Source: Streptomyces phaeolivaceus (GTDB lineage: Bacteria > Actinomycetota > Actinomycetes > Streptomycetales > Streptomycetaceae). From it: DNA of 64,000 nucleotides. The notes under the pieces were generated by a model. The model did not search any database and was not told the DNA's origin. It was given only the letters and a program-made list of their open reading frames with translations. Within the stretch, counting starts at the first letter, position 1. Every line of letters begins with the position of its first letter. The DNA lies in assembly GCF_009184865.1 (NCBI RefSeq), contig NZ_CP045096.1:2976001-3040000 (forward strand), in the 5' to 3' direction. Positions 44,877 through 54,700 of the stretch are shown here, piece by piece. Both the position numbers and the translations under genes were made by a program.

Positions 44877-45353
44877 TCAGAAGGGATGGACCCCCACGGG
44901 CGTGGCCGGGGGCTGGCCGAAGCCCTCGGCAATACGCAGGTGGTACGTCTGGCGGTCGATGACCTCCAGGCCGACGATCTCCCAGGGCGGCAGCCCGGCC
45001 GTCCGGCGGTGCTCGCCCCACAGGCGCAGGGCGACGGCCGCCGCGTCGTGGAGGTCGCGGGCCTCCTCCCAGTAGCGGATCTCGGCGTGGTCGTTGGCAT
45101 AGCGGCTGGTCAGCAGAAAGGGGTGGTCGTGGGCCAGCTGTTCGAGGCCGCGCCGGACCTCCTTGAGGGGGGCCTCGGGCCCGGACACACTGAGCGTGAC
45201 ATGCCAGAGCCGGGGCAGGTCCTGCGGCTTCTCGACGCTCTCGCCCTCGTACGTGTCCGAGGCGGCGACGCTGGTGAGCGTCCGCTCCTCGCCGGCCGCA
45301 CGGGAGGTACCACCACCACGGGACGCCGCGGCCCCGGGGCGCACTCGTCTCAC
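44877..45353 (-). CDS. Conserved protein between proB and proA, function unknown
   Basis: A 158-residue protein. The start is the GTG at 45353 (VRRVRPGAA), 5 nt after a strong AAGGAGG, which beats the longer frame to 45428. The body has an alpha/beta look: RLWHVTLSVSGPEAPLKEV, HPFLLTSRYANDHAEIRYWE, LPPWEIVGLEVIDRQTYHL. This arrangement (a small protein of this type next to proA) is seen in streptomycetes. No family function known to me. Confidence 0.7.
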   Translation of the reverse strand: MRRVRPGAAASRGGGTSRAAGEERTLTSVAASDTYEGESVEKPQDLPRLWHVTLSVSGPEAPLKEVRRGLEQLAHDHPFLLTSRYANDHAEIRYWEEARDLHDAAAVALRLWGEHRRTAGLPPWEIVGLEVIDRQTYHLRIAEGFGQPPATPVGVHPF

Positions 45354-45517
45354 GACGGCCTCCTTCGCAACGATTTCGTGCCTGGCTATGGGTCGTGCAA
45401 TGGGTCGTGCGGAATCTCCCTGGGACAAAGTTGAGCAGGCTCAGGGGCTTCGCGTGGCGGTTTTACGGAACGCGCACCGCCGGGGCCGGTGCTCCGGCCC
45501 CTCCATGGGGCCGCTGG

Positions 45518-46624
45518 TCAGGGGCGCAGGAGGACGAGGTCGTCCCTGTGTACGACCTCTCGTTCGTACGCGGGACCCAGCTCGCGCGCCAGTTCCCGGG
45601 TCGAGCGGCCGATCAGCTGCGGGATCTCCTTGGCGTCGAAGTTCACCAGGCCCCGCGCGACCGCCCGGCCCGCGCCGTCGCGCAGCTCCACGGGGTCACC
45701 GGCGGTGAAATCGCCCTCGACGGCCGCGATACCGGCCGGCAGCAGCGAGGTGCGGCGGTCGACGACCGCGCGCACGGCCCCGTCGTCGAGGACGAGCGCG
45801 CCCTGCGGGGTGGAGGCGTGCTGCAGCCACAGCAGCCGGTCGGCGGACCGTTTGCCGGTGGGGTGGAAGTAGGTGCCGGTGTCACCGCCGGTGAGCGCGT
45901 CCGCCGCGTGGACGGCGCTGGTCAGGACCACGGGGATGCCCGCCCCGGTGGCGATCCCGGCCGCCTCGACCTTGGTGACCATGCCGCCGGTGCCGACGCC
46001 CGCCTTGCCGGCGCTGCCGATCTCCACGTGCGCGAGGTCCTCGGGCCCCCGTACCTCCGCTATCCGCGACGTACCGGGCCGGGCCGGATCGCCGTCGTAC
46101 ACGCCGTCCACGTCGGACAGCAGGACCAGCAGATCCGCCCGTACGAGGTGGGCGACGAGGGCGGCGAGGCGGTCGTTGTCGCCGAAACGGATCTCGTCCG
46201 TGGCAACGGTGTCGTTCTCGTTGACGACCGGCAGCGCGCCCATCGCGAGAAGCTTGTCGAGGGTGCGGGAGGCGTTGCGGTGGTGGGCGCGACGGCTCAT
46301 GTCGTCGGAGGTCAGGAGCACCTGACCGACCCGGATGCCGTAACGGGCGCAGGAGGCCGTGTAGCGGGCCACCAGCAGGCCCTGGCCGACACTGGCGGCG
46401 GCCTGCTGCCGGGCGAGGTCCTTGGGGCGGCGGCGCAGGCCCAGCGGCGCGAGCCCGGCGGCGATGGCACCGGACGAGACCAGCACGACCTCCCGCTCGC
46501 CGCCGCTGCGGGCCTTGGCGAGGACGTCCACCAGGGCGTCCACCCGGTCCGCGTCGAGGCCGCCGGACGCCGTCGTCAGCGACGAGGAGCCCACCTTGAC
46601 GACGATCCGGTGCGCTTCCGCCAC
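45518..46624 (-). CDS. proB: Glutamate 5-kinase
   Basis: ProB phosphorylates glutamate, the first step of proline synthesis, and is usually feedback-inhibited by proline. 368 residues: IVVKVGSSSLTT (phosphate loop), VLVSSGAIAAG, NENDTVAT with the substrate site, LLSDVDGVYDGDP, GTGGMVTKVEAAGIA, then the C-terminal PUA domain (about 280-360, VDRRTSLLPAGI). GTG at 46624 is chosen by homology over the longer frame. It starts divergently from the glycerophosphotransferase gene. Confidence 0.96.
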   Translation of the reverse strand: MAEAHRIVVKVGSSSLTTASGGLDADRVDALVDVLAKARSGGEREVVLVSSGAIAAGLAPLGLRRRPKDLARQQAAASVGQGLLVARYTASCARYGIRVGQVLLTSDDMSRRAHHRNASRTLDKLLAMGALPVVNENDTVATDEIRFGDNDRLAALVAHLVRADLLVLLSDVDGVYDGDPARPGTSRIAEVRGPEDLAHVEIGSAGKAGVGTGGMVTKVEAAGIATGAGIPVVLTSAVHAADALTGGDTGTYFHPTGKRSADRLLWLQHASTPQGALVLDDGAVRAVVDRRTSLLPAGIAAVEGDFTAGDPVELRDGAGRAVARGLVNFDAKEIPQLIGRSTRELARELGPAYEREVVHRDDLVLLRP

Positions 46625-47051
46625 GCCCGCCCGTCTCCCACCACCACCCTCGACCGAGGCCCTTCGGGCCGCCCCTCCTGCCCTTGTTGCCGCTGACACC
46701 CGTATCCCCAATGTTCCGAACCGGCCCGGTGTGCACCCGGTGCGTGCACCCGGCGCGTGTACTCAGCAATCTACGGGAGCACGCGGACCGGCAGCGTCCT
46801 CATTTCGAGGGGCGGACGGCGGCGGTCCCCGGGGACGGGCGGCGGCGGTCCGCCCCCGGGCCCTTCAGAAGGAGATGCCGAGACACCTCCCGGGGTTCCA
46901 CGCGTTATGTCCGACTACCGGCGATTGCTCCCACCGAAGATTGCTCCCCGGCCTCCCTAGGTCATACGGTCAGGGATCGGCCTCCTTCAGGCCACCCCCA
47001 GACTCACCCTCCTCTCCTCCGTCCGTCGCACCCTCCGCAGGAGCCCAGCCC
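46625..47051. other. Divergent control region upstream of proB and the glycerophosphotransferase
   Basis: 427 bp without a convincing gene. It is GC-rich with a hairpin-prone GGCGGCGGTCCCCGGGGAC stretch near 46818-46840 and GGCGGCGGCGGTCC repeated nearby. It presumably holds both promoters, which I could not place with confidence. Confidence 0.45.
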
Positions 47052-49109
47052 GTGCCCTCCGCAGGCCTCGCACCCCGCCGCATCGCGCAGCTGTCAGCGC
47101 TGTTCGCGATGTTCGCGCTCTTCACGGTCCAGACCGTCTCCGCGCTGCTGCCGAACATTCCCTTGTTCGTCGCCGCGAGCGTGGCGGGCCTCGTCCTGGA
47201 CAACTTCCTGCAGTACCGGGATCCCGGTCTGCTCGCCCCGCTGGGCAAGATCCGCTTCGACGCGCTGGTCCGCCAGCTGCTGCGCGACATGCTGATCCTG
47301 GTGGGGCTGCTGCGCATCGACGGCATGCCGCTGCGCGAGCAGGCCCCCCTGGTGGTCGGCCTGCTCCTCTTCTACGCGGTGCACTTCACCTGCCAGGCCG
47401 TCTCGGTACTGGTCCGCCGCACCCGGACCCTGCCGATCGTCACCCGCAACATCGACGCCTCCGCGCTGCGGCTCACCGCCTCCCCGCCGCGCATCCTGGC
47501 CCGCCGCCAGGCCCACCGGCTGCTGACCTTCTCGCTGCCGATCACGGCCGGCCTGGTGCTCAGCGCGGCCACCGAGGACGCCACCTGGGGCGGCCTCGGC
47601 CTCGGCGCCTCGCTCGGCGCTCTCGTCGTCGGTACGGCGTACCTGGCGACCTGGCTGCTGCCGAAGAAGCGGGCGAAGAACGAGCAGCAGGTCATGGAGT
47701 GGCTGGACAAGTGGCTCGCCGACTACCGGCCGACCACCGCGATGTACTTCTCCGGCGGTACGACGTCGGCGTACCAGGCGAACATGTGGCTCTCCACGCT
47801 CTCCCAGCTGGAGAGGCCGCTGATCGTGCTGCGGGAGCGCTTCATGGTGCAGAAGATCGACGCGACGGACGTGCCGGTCATCTGCTTCCCGAAGGTCTCC
47901 ACGATGTTCTCCCTGGAGAACTCGACGCTGAAGATGATGCTGCACCCGGCCAACGCCGCGAAGACCTCGCAGGTGCTGCGCATCCCCACCGTCAAGCACG
48001 CCTTCATCAACCACGGCGAGAGCGACAAGCTGTCCTCCTGCAACCCGTACGCGAAGGCGTACGACGAGGTGTGGGTCGCCGGTCCCGCCGCGCGTGAGCG
48101 GTACGCGCTCGCCGAGGTCGGGGTCGAGGACAAGGACATCGTCGAGGTCGGCCGTCCGCAGCTGGCGCCGATCCGCCCGTACGCGGGCCCGCCGACCGGC
48201 ACCTTCACGACCGTCCTCTACGCCCCCACCTGGGAGGGCTGGGACGGCAACCCCGGCAACACCTCCGTGGTCCTGGCCGGCGAGAACATCGTCCGGGGCC
48301 TCCTCTCCGACGACAAGGTCCGGCTGCTCTACAAGCCGCACCCGATGACCGGCTCGGTCGACCCGCGCGCGGGCGCCGCGAACGAGCGCATCAAGGCGAT
48401 GATCCGCGAGGCCAACACCAAGCGGTCGGGTGCCCGGCCGGGCGCCGAGGCCGCCGCCGAACTGGTGCGCCGGACCGCCGAGTTGGACAAGCTCACCTCG
48501 ACCTCCTTCCGGTCCAGCGCGGACGAGATGGAGCGGATGCTGCTGCAGGGCACGCCCAGCGGCGACCGGGAGGCGGCGATCTTCGAGGCGACGCTGGCCT
48601 GGGAGAAGGCGTACTGGGCGTCGTTCCCGGAATGGGAGCACCGGATCGTCACCGAGGCACGGCCCGCGATCTTCGCCTGTTTCAATGTGTCGGACCTGCT
48701 GATCAGCGATGTCTCGTCGGTGGTCTCCGACTGGCTGTCCAGCGAGAAGCCGTACTCGGTCGCCAACACGTCCGGGCTGTCGGAGGAGGCGTTCCGCACG
48801 GCCTTCCCGACCGTCTCCGCGGGTGTCGTGCTGACGCCGAAGGCGGACGGTGTCCCGGCCCTCCTCGACTCGGTGCGCGACCCCGAGAAGGACCGCTTCA
48901 CCAAGGCCCGCGCCGACCTCAAGGAACAGCTCCTCGGCCCCTCGGACCCGCCGTCGCTCGTCCGCTTCGACCGCGCGGTCAAGGCCCTGTGCGCCAAGGC
49001 CGACGCCCGCCGCGTCCGCATGGACTCCCGCCTCGTCGACGAGATGCCGTCCCCCCGGGAAATCGGCGACGAACTCACGGAGGGCGAACCCACGGAGGCC
49101 CTCGCGTAG
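47052..49109 (+). CDS. CDP-glycerol glycerophosphotransferase-like protein with N-terminal membrane domain
   Basis: 685 residues from GTG 47052, 8 nt after AGGAG. The N-terminal third has several membrane helices (LFAMFALFTVQTVSALLPNI; ILVGLLRIDGMPL; LPITAGLVLSAAT). The C-terminal part matches the glycerophosphotransferase fold (TagB/TagF): HAFINHGESDK, TTVLYAPTWEGWDGNPGNTS and YKPHPMT. SDLLISDVSSVVSDWLSS is the donor-nucleotide-site motif. Such enzymes polymerise glycerol- or polyol-phosphate teichoic acids. It sits between proB and obgE. A terminator follows. Confidence 0.85.
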   Translation: MPSAGLAPRRIAQLSALFAMFALFTVQTVSALLPNIPLFVAASVAGLVLDNFLQYRDPGLLAPLGKIRFDALVRQLLRDMLILVGLLRIDGMPLREQAPLVVGLLLFYAVHFTCQAVSVLVRRTRTLPIVTRNIDASALRLTASPPRILARRQAHRLLTFSLPITAGLVLSAATEDATWGGLGLGASLGALVVGTAYLATWLLPKKRAKNEQQVMEWLDKWLADYRPTTAMYFSGGTTSAYQANMWLSTLSQLERPLIVLRERFMVQKIDATDVPVICFPKVSTMFSLENSTLKMMLHPANAAKTSQVLRIPTVKHAFINHGESDKLSSCNPYAKAYDEVWVAGPAARERYALAEVGVEDKDIVEVGRPQLAPIRPYAGPPTGTFTTVLYAPTWEGWDGNPGNTSVVLAGENIVRGLLSDDKVRLLYKPHPMTGSVDPRAGAANERIKAMIREANTKRSGARPGAEAAAELVRRTAELDKLTSTSFRSSADEMERMLLQGTPSGDREAAIFEATLAWEKAYWASFPEWEHRIVTEARPAIFACFNVSDLLISDVSSVVSDWLSSEKPYSVANTSGLSEEAFRTAFPTVSAGVVLTPKADGVPALLDSVRDPEKDRFTKARADLKEQLLGPSDPPSLVRFDRAVKALCAKADARRVRMDSRLVDEMPSPREIGDELTEGEPTEALA

Positions 49110-49126
49110 CCCCCAGGAACAACGGA

Positions 49127-49167
49127 AGGGGCCCCGGAGGCGAAGGAACACCTCCGGGGCCCCTTTG
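49127..49167 (+). terminator. Terminator of the glycerophosphotransferase gene
   Basis: AGGGGCCCCGGAGG and CCTCCGGGGCCCCT are perfect arms with a TTT tail, 18 bp after the stop. It also abuts the obgE 3' end and may serve both strands. Confidence 0.88.
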
Positions 49168-49224
49168 TCCGCCCTGCACCCTCTGCGGGCACCCGGGAAC
49201 CCCCGGGAACCACCCCCGGTCGCC

Positions 49225-50661
49225 CTAGAACGGCTCGAAGTCGTCGTACTCCTTCTGGAGTTCGTCCCGCTCCGCCTGCCGATCCCGCCGCCGCTGCACA
49301 GCCGGCCGGGGCTCCTCGAACCGGTGGTCCTCACCACGCCGCCCGAGCATCTCCGCCCCCGCCATGACGGTCGGCTCCCAGTCGAAGACGACCGCGTTGT
49401 CCTCGGGCCCGATGGCGACGCCGTCACCGGAACGGGCGCCCGCCTTCATCAGCTCGTCCTCGACACCCAGCCGGTTGAGCCGGTCGGCGAGATAGCCCAC
49501 GGCCTCGTCGTTGCTGAAGTCGGTCTGACGCACCCAGCGCTCCGGCTTCTCGCCGCGCACCCGGAAGAGCCCGTCCTCCTCGCGTACGACCGTGAAGCCC
49601 GCGTCGTCGACGGCCTTGGGCCGGATGACGATCCGCGTCGCCTCCTCCTTCGGCCTGGCCGCCCGCGCCCCGCCCACCAGATCGGCGAGCGCGAAGGACA
49701 GCTCCCGCAGCCCGGTGTGGGCGACCGCGGACACCTCGAAGACCCGGTAGCCACGGGACTCCAGGTCCGGCCGCACCATCTCGGCGAGGTCCTTGCCGTC
49801 GGGCACGTCGATCTTGTTGAGGACGACGATCCGGGGCCGGTCGCCGAGCCCGCCGTACTGCGTCAGCTCCTCCTCGATGATGTCGAGGTCGGAGACGGGG
49901 TCGCGGTCCGACTCCAGCGTCGCCGTGTCGAGGACGTGCACGAGGACGCTGCACCGCTCGACATGGCGCAGGAACTCCAGGCCGAGGCCCTTGCCCTGGC
50001 TGGCGCCGGGGATGAGCCCGGGGACGTCGGCGATCGTGTAGACGGTGTCACCGGCCGTCACCACGCCCAGGTTCGGGACGAGCGTCGTGAACGGATAGTC
50101 CGCGATCTTCGGCTTGGCGGCGCTCAGCACCGAGATCAGCGAGGACTTGCCCGCGCTCGGGTAGCCGACCAGCGCCACATCGGCGACGGTCTTCAGCTCC
50201 AGGACGATGTCGCCCATGTCACCCGGCACACCGAGCAGCGCGAAGCCGGGCGCCTTGCGGCGGGCGGAGGCGAGGGCCGCGTTGCCGAGGCCGCCCCGGC
50301 CGCCCTGCGCGGCGACGAAGGAGGTGCCGTGGCCGACGAGGTCGGCGAGGACGTTGCCCTGCCGGTCCAGCACCACGGTGCCGTCCGGCACGGGCAGGAC
50401 CAGGTCCTGCCCGTCCTTGCCCGACCGGTTGCCGCCCTCGCCGGGCTTGCCGTTGGTGGCCTTGCGGTGCGGGGAGTGGTGGTAGTCGAGGAGAGTCGTC
50501 ACGGACTGGTCGACGGTCAGGATGACGTCGCCGCCCCGGCCGCCGTTGCCGCCGTCGGGGCCGCCGAGCGGCTTGAACTTCTCCCGGTGGACGGAGGCAC
50601 AGCCGTGGCCTCCGTTACCCGCGGCGACATGCAGCTCGACGCGGTCCACGAAGGTGGTCAT
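49225..50661 (-). CDS. obgE: GTPase ObgE/CgtA
   Basis: Obg binds 50S and controls ribosome maturation and growth; in streptomycetes it is linked to differentiation. 478 residues: Gly-rich Obg fold (1-158; [17 protein letters not shown]), G domain GYPSAGKSS (about 165-172), [20 protein letters not shown], then the OCT domain (about 345-430) and a charged tail ending DDFEPF. ATG at 50661. It is downstream of rpmA in the rplU-rpmA-obgE order, separated by a 198-bp gap with a hairpin. Confidence 0.96.
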   Translation of the reverse strand: MTTFVDRVELHVAAGNGGHGCASVHREKFKPLGGPDGGNGGRGGDVILTVDQSVTTLLDYHHSPHRKATNGKPGEGGNRSGKDGQDLVLPVPDGTVVLDRQGNVLADLVGHGTSFVAAQGGRGGLGNAALASARRKAPGFALLGVPGDMGDIVLELKTVADVALVGYPSAGKSSLISVLSAAKPKIADYPFTTLVPNLGVVTAGDTVYTIADVPGLIPGASQGKGLGLEFLRHVERCSVLVHVLDTATLESDRDPVSDLDIIEEELTQYGGLGDRPRIVVLNKIDVPDGKDLAEMVRPDLESRGYRVFEVSAVAHTGLRELSFALADLVGGARAARPKEEATRIVIRPKAVDDAGFTVVREEDGLFRVRGEKPERWVRQTDFSNDEAVGYLADRLNRLGVEDELMKAGARSGDGVAIGPEDNAVVFDWEPTVMAGAEMLGRRGEDHRFEEPRPAVQRRRDRQAERDELQKEYDDFEPF

Positions 50662-50755
50662 GGTGAGTGCCTCCAGATACGCGCTCCGTACGGGCGGTGA
50701 GCCCGTACACGCGCTGTGCGTGGTGTGCGGAAATGTCTTACCTGTAACACGTCAA

Positions 50756-50806
50756 AGGCGGACCCGCTTCCCGCACGGAATCCCGTACGAGAAGTGAGGT
50801 CCGCCT
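50756..50806 (-). terminator. Hairpin between rpmA and obgE
   Basis: AGGCGGACC and GGTCCGCCT are perfect arms with a 33-base loop. It lies 54 bp past the rpmA stop, so it may end part of the ribosomal-protein transcript before obgE. Confidence 0.6.
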
Positions 50807-50859
50807 CGACGTATCGCTCTACGGAAGCCTTGGTCCGAGGACCGGGCGAGTCAGCAGAC

Positions 50860-51114
50860 TCAGGCGGCCGGAACGATGTTGACGACCTTGCGACCACGGC
50901 TGGTGCCGAACTCGACCGCGCCGGCGTTCAGCGCGAACAGCGTGTCGTCCTTGCCGCGGCCGACACCCGAGCCCGGGTGGAAGTGCGTGCCGCGCTGGCG
51001 GACCAGGATCTCACCGGCGTTGACGACCTGACCGCCGAAGCGCTTCACGCCGAGCCGCTGAGCGTTGGAGTCGCGACCGTTCCGGGTGGACGATGCGCCC
51101 TTCTTGTGTGCCAT
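50860..51114 (-). CDS. rpmA: 50S ribosomal protein L27
   Basis: 84 residues beginning [20 protein letters not shown], with the conserved N-terminal extension that reaches the peptidyl-transferase centre; [20 protein letters not shown] is the L27 body. ATG at 51114, 14 bp after the rplU stop, so the two are co-transcribed. Confidence 0.98.
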   Translation of the reverse strand: MAHKKGASSTRNGRDSNAQRLGVKRFGGQVVNAGEILVRQRGTHFHPGSGVGRGKDDTLFALNAGAVEFGTSRGRKVVNIVPAA

Positions 51115-51128
51115 CTCTCCTCAGTCCC

Positions 51129-51449
51129 TTACTTCGCAGCCGCGGGGATCTCAGTGACCTTGATCGCCGTGTACTGCTGGCGGTGGCCCTGACGACGGCG
51201 GTAACCGGTCTTGTTCTTGTAGCGAAGGATGTCGATCTTGACGCCCTTGTGGTGGTCCACGACCTCGGCCTGGACCTTGATGCCGGCCAGGACCCACGGG
51301 TCGCTGGTCACAGCGTCGCCGTCGACAACGAGCAGGGTCGAGAGCTCGACCGTGTCGCCAACCTTGGCAGTGGAAATCTTGTCAACCTCAACGATGTCGC
51401 CGACAGCAACCTTGTGCTGGCGACCACCGCTGCGCACGATGGCGTACAC
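51129..51449 (-). CDS. rplU: 50S ribosomal protein L21
   Basis: 106 residues: [20 protein letters not shown], with the C-terminal [20 protein letters not shown] region of L21. It binds 23S rRNA domain II. First gene of the rplU-rpmA pair. A 280-bp upstream region holds the rne terminator and probably its promoter. Confidence 0.98.
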   Translation of the reverse strand: MYAIVRSGGRQHKVAVGDIVEVDKISTAKVGDTVELSTLLVVDGDAVTSDPWVLAGIKVQAEVVDHHKGVKIDILRYKNKTGYRRRQGHRQQYTAIKVTEIPAAAK

Positions 51450-51651
51450 GCGGATCTCACTCTCTCGCTCGGGAACGGCACCCCCGCAGTCCAGCCGCCC
51501 GACGAACGGACGGCCTCTCCCACGGCGCCCGGCGCGCGGAAGGAATGAGGTTTACGGGGATGTGACGCGTCTCTACCTACGGACACGCCGACGGTCAAGG
51601 TTACGGGGCCACGCCCGAAGGGGTCAAACCGAGCCCTCTCCCCGACGCACC

Positions 51652-51692
51652 GGTGCCCCCGCCCGGTGGTGAAACCACCCGGCGGGGGCACC
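51652..51692 (-). terminator. rne terminator
   Basis: GGTGCCCCCGCC and GGCGGGGGCACC pair around a GGTGG-GAAA-CCACC tip, with one mismatch. It starts 38 bp after the rne stop. Confidence 0.85.
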
Positions 51693-51729
51693 AGTTGGAG
51701 CGGACCGCGAGACGCCCGCCCCGTGTGAC

Positions 51730-54700
51730 TCAGCTCTCGTCGGTCGACGCGGTGACCGTGGCCGACGACTGCTCGGCGGCCACCGTGGTCTTCTTCGTGG
51801 CGGCCTTCTTCGTCGCCGTCTTCTTGGCCGTGGCCTTCTTGGCGACCGTCTTCTTGGCAGCCGCCGTCTTCTTCGTGGCGGCCTTCTTCGCGGTGGCCTT
51901 CTTGGCCGTCTTGCGCGCCGCCGTCTTCTTGGCGGGCGCCTCGGCCTCGGCCTCGGCCTCCCCGGTCTCCCCGGCCGCCGGAGCGGCCTCCTCGACCGGT
52001 GCGGAGGGAACCACGACCACGGCCGCCTCGGCGGACGCGGTGGGCGCCGTCGCCTTGCGCACGGCACGCCGACGAGGACGGGCCGGAGCCGCGCTCTCGG
52101 CGGCAGCCGCCTCGGGCTCCACGACCGACTCGGCCACGGGCTCGGCGACCGGTTCGGCGGCCTTCTCGACGACCGGCTCGGCCACGGGCTCCGCGACCGG
52201 CTCGACGACCGTCACCACGGCGTCGTCCGCGGCGGCACCGGCCGGCGCGCCCGCCGGGGCGGACACCTTCCGGGTCGCCCGCCGACGCGTACGGCCCTTC
52301 GGCGCGGCCTCCTCGGCGACCGGCGCGGCGGCCGGCGCCTCGACGACCGGGTCCTCCACCGCGACGGGCTCCGCCTCGGCGGCCTCCCGCGACTTCGGGG
52401 CACGGTCCTCGGAGACGGTGGTGGCCAGGGCCTCACGGGACTTCGGCGCACCCGAGGGCGCGGACGCCCGCCGGGTCGCACGGCGCCGCGAACGGCCGCG
52501 CCCGACCGCCGCCTCGGCCTCGGCGACGCTGCTGTACAGCTCCTCGTCGGGCTCGTACTCCGGCGAGGGCAGCGCCACGGGCTCGGCGACCTCGGCGGCC
52601 ACCTCGGCCTCGACCAGCTCGGCCGACTCCGCCGACTCGACGGCCTCGGTGACGTGCTCGTGGTCGTGCTCGGCACCGCCACGCCCGCGCTTGCGGCGCT
52701 TGCCGCCACCACCGCCACCGCCGACGGCCGTCGGCTGGTCCATGTGCACGATCACGCCGCGCCCGTTGCAGTGGACACAGGTCTCGGAGAACGACTCCAG
52801 CAGGCCCTGCCCGACGCGCTTGCGGGTCATCTGGACCAGGCCCAACGAGGTGACCTCGGCGACCTGGTGCTTCGTACGGTCGCGGCCCAGGCACTCCAGC
52901 AGGCGCCGCAGCACCAGGTCCCGGTTGGACTCCAGGACCATGTCGATGAAGTCGATGACGACGATGCCGCCGAGGTCGCGCAGCCGCAGCTGACGCACGA
53001 TCTCCTCGGCCGCCTCCAGGTTGTTCCTGGTGACCGTCTCCTCCAGGTTGCCGCCCTGGCCGGTGAACTTACCGGTGTTGACGTCGACCACGATCATGGC
53101 CTCGGTCTTGTCGATCACCAGCGAACCACCGCTCGGCAGCCACACCTTGCGGTCCAGCGCCTTCATCAGCTGCTCGTCGATGCGGTACGTCGCGAAGACG
53201 TCGACCTCGGAGGTCCACTTCGTCAGTCGGTCGGCCAGGTCGGGCGCGACGTGCGAGACATATCCGTGGATGGTCTCCCAGGCGTCCTCGCCGCTCACGA
53301 TGACCTTGGAGAAGTCCTCGTTGAAGATGTCGCGGACGACCCGGACGGTCATGTCCGGCTCGCCGTACAGCAGCGTCGGCGCGTTGCCGTTCCTGGCCTT
53401 CTTCTGGATGTCCTCCCACTGCGCCTGCAGCCGCTCGACGTCGCGGCGCAGCTCGTCCTCGCTCGCGCCCTCGGCCGCGGTGCGCACGATGACGCCCGCG
53501 TCCTCGGGGACGATCTTCTTGAGGATGGTCTTCAGCCGGGCCCGCTCGGTGTCGGGCAGCTTGCGGCTGATCCCGGTCATCGACCCCTCGGGGACGTAGA
53601 CCAGATACCGGCCGGGCAGGGAGACCTGGCTCGTCAGACGCGCGCCCTTGTGCCCGATCGGGTCCTTGGTGACCTGGACGAGCACGGACTGACCGGACTT
53701 CAGGGCGGACTCGATACGGCGCGGCCCGTTGGCCATGCCGAGCGCCTCGAAGTTGACCTCGCCGGCGTACAGGACGGCGTTGCGGCCCTTGCCGATGTCG
53801 ATGAAGGCGGCCTCCATCGACGGCAGCACGTTCTGCACCTTGCCGAGGTAGACGTTGCCGACGTACGAGGTCGCCTGCTCCTTGTTGACGTAGTGCTCGA
53901 CGAGCACGTTGTCCTCGAGGACGCCGATCTGGGTGCGCTCGCCGCTCTGGCGGACGACCATGACGCGCTCGACGGCCTCGCGGCGGGCGAGGAACTCGGC
54001 CTCGGTGATGATCGGGACGCGACGGCGCCCCTGCTCGCGGCCTTCGCGTCGGCGCTGCTTCTTGGCCTCCAGACGGGTCGAGCCCTTGATGGACTGCACC
54101 TCGTCGGAGAACTCGGTCTCCTTGGCGCGCCGCTCGCGCGGCTCACGGACCTTGACGACCGTGCGCTCGGGGTCGTCGGGCGTCGACTCGGCGTCGCCCC
54201 CGGAGTCCCCGGCGCGCCGGCGGCGGCGACGGCGACGGCGGCTGCTGCTGGAGCCGGAACCGGAGTCCTCGCGCTCGTCGGCCTCGTCCTCGGCGTCCTC
54301 GTCCACCTGCTCGGCGGTGTCCTCGGCGTCCTGCGCGGCCTGTTCGGCGGCGAGTTCGTCACCCTCGGCGGCGTCGTCGGCGTCGGCCGACTCGCCGCGG
54401 CGACGGCGGCGGCCACCACGACGGCGACGGCGGCGCGACCCGGTGGACTCCTCCTCGCCGTACTCGTCGCCCTCGGCGGTGTCCTCCGACTCCTCGGACT
54501 CCTCGGGCTCCTCCGGCTCGTCGGCCACCACGGTGGCGGCCACGGGCGGCTCCGCCTCGGCGGGCTCACCCCGGCGACGGCGACGGCGACGCGATCCGCC
54601 GGTGTTCTCCTCCTCGGCGAACCCGCCGAGGTCGGTGGTCGCGGCGGCCTCCGCGGGCTCCTCGACCTCCACCGGGGTCTCGGCCCGTGCCTCGGCGGCG

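Noticed and set aside
45354..45428. Longer start for the 158-residue protein
   Set aside because: The strong AAGGAGG lies at the internal GTG 45353, and upstream residues are not protein-like.
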